This document shows, piece after piece, positions 63,010 through 64,000 of a DNA stretch of 64,000 nt; position 1 is the stretch's first letter, and every line of letters starts with the position of its first letter. Source of the stretch: Sclerurus mexicanus (Eukaryota > Chordata > Aves > Passeriformes > Furnariidae); assembly GCA_013396755.1 (NCBI GenBank), contig VWZF01006082.1, positions 686,197 through 750,196 of the forward strand. The letters are read 5' to 3'. The notes under the pieces are model-generated. The model had not been told where the DNA came from. It was given only the letters and a program-made list of their open reading frames with translations, and made no database searches. The translations under genes were made by a program, and so were the position numbers.

Positions 63010-64000
63010 CTGTTTAACACTGAAGAGCTCCTAATTTATGCCTGCTGTACTCTGAGTAAACTGAACTCCCTAAGATCAATGGTATATTTAAAAATCAAGA
63101 TTTTAATCACGTCATTAGAAGGGGAAATTAGCTGTGAACTCTGGGAAGGTGGAGGATGAGGAACAAATCATATCTGTGCTCTGAAGGTTATCTATTTTAG
63201 ACCTCTGACACAAACCTCTGTCACTTTTATAGGAAACACTCAGTCCAGGCTTCCTGGGCCCAGGAATAATAAATTGGGAGCCAGCAGGACTACTCCATTT
63301 GCAAACAGAATCCTCACACAGGCCTTGAGGCCCATTCTGAAAGGAGTGGGGATGTTTCCCATCCTACTACTGGTGTCACTGGGGAGACACAAAGAACTTT
63401 GAATTGAGTTGCACAAGAATGATCCCAAAGCAATCTGTTTCCAGCTGGCACCACTGAGCAGAGATTTTCCTGGATTTGTCTGGTCCCTGCTGCAGGTGAA
63501 AGGCACGTGGACAGTTCCTGAGAACCAGATGCAACAGAATCTGCAGTAAGTCTTAAGACCAGCCCGCTTGACATGACAAACCTAACTTCAACTTCTGTAT
63601 TTTATTCGTAGGGTTTTTTTTACAAAGTAATAGTTTGCCTTCCTTCTTCCTTCATGCAGATCATGAACCAGGTGCAAGACTCTTTTCTTTCCAGCTGTTA
63701 GTCCTTGTCTGTCCTGTCATCCTGCAACTCTCTAACAAGCTTCAAAGGGTTAAGTTTCTCCCATTCACAGTACCAAGGACAGTAGTAACCACTTTACTAG
63801 TCCTCTCAGGTTTTTTGGCATTACCAAAAGGCAGCATTAACCCAAATAACCCAAAATGGTTAGGGCATGTGTAAAATAGTGCATGATTAAAAATTCTGAC
63901 TCTGACACAAGAGAACACAAAATGAAAACTGCAAAATCAACAGAGAAGGGAAAAAAGTACATAAAAAAGCTGTGGTTGTTCTGCCCCTAAGACACTGAAG

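Larger units (their letters stand above)
55484..64000 (-). other. MID1: Sequence upstream of the MID1 coding exon: 5' intron or flank
   Basis: Lies 5' of the acceptor at 55484. It is probably intron between a non-coding first exon and the first coding exon, since the latter begins with an acceptor. It holds an AT-rich dyad (56122-56141), an ERVL-type LTR (60113-60371) and a poly-A tract (about 62987-63008). No CpG-rich promoter or convincing non-coding exon was seen. Where the intron ends and the flank begins cannot be told from sequence alone. Confidence 0.6.

Noticed and set aside
1..64000. CRISPR arrays, tRNA and rRNA genes, bacterial operons, phage or plasmid features
   Set aside because: No regular direct-repeat array and no tRNA B-box (GGTTCGAATCC type) was seen; the context is clearly vertebrate intron DNA.

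Overview
This window is AT-rich vertebrate nuclear DNA, most likely from a bird. Many truncated CR1 LINE fragments share the avian 3' end (copies of ATTCTATGATTCTATG), and one LTR looks like an avian ERVL LTR. No Alu, L1 or MIR-like sequence was noticed. There are no bacterial-type operons and almost no long ORFs. Two isolated N bases (17165 and 50325) point to a draft-type assembly. A songbird is plausible, but I cannot fix the species.

The only gene I can support is MID1 (Midline-1/TRIM18), on the minus strand. Its first coding exon (54768-55483) carries 56 nt of 5' UTR plus codons 1-220: RING, B-box 1 and B-box 2. The next exon (3357-3452, 96 nt) encodes residues 221-252, the start of the coiled coil. 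Both exons have AG/GT splice borders and phase-0 junctions. A 51,315-bp intron separates them and fills about 80% of the window. Positions 1-3356 begin the following intron. Positions 55484-64000 lie upstream of the coding exon, in the 5' intron or flank. I found no promoter or non-coding first exon.

The introns hold repeats and a few unexplained structures. CR1 pieces lie at about 2.3, 7.6, 13.6-14.3, 15.4-15.6, 21.4-21.8, 27.6, 31.4-31.8 and 43.4-43.8 kb. A retroelement ORF remnant lies at 31.83-32.04 kb. An ERVL-type LTR lies at 60.11-60.37 kb, antisense to MID1. A possible LTR fragment at 50.25 kb is followed by a decayed coding-like tract. There are three perfect palindromes of 20-24 bp, several small tandem duplications, a diverged pair of about 115-bp direct repeats 3.3 kb apart, a purine-rich block of about 770 bp, and two GC-rich islands. 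Nearly all other ORFs are short chance frames or lie inside CR1 copies.

I see no previously undescribed multi-gene system. The points most worth a second look are the decayed env-like tract beside the 50.25-kb LTR fragment, the two 24-bp palindromes, the antisense LTR upstream of MID1, and the frame-preserving 96-nt exon 3.
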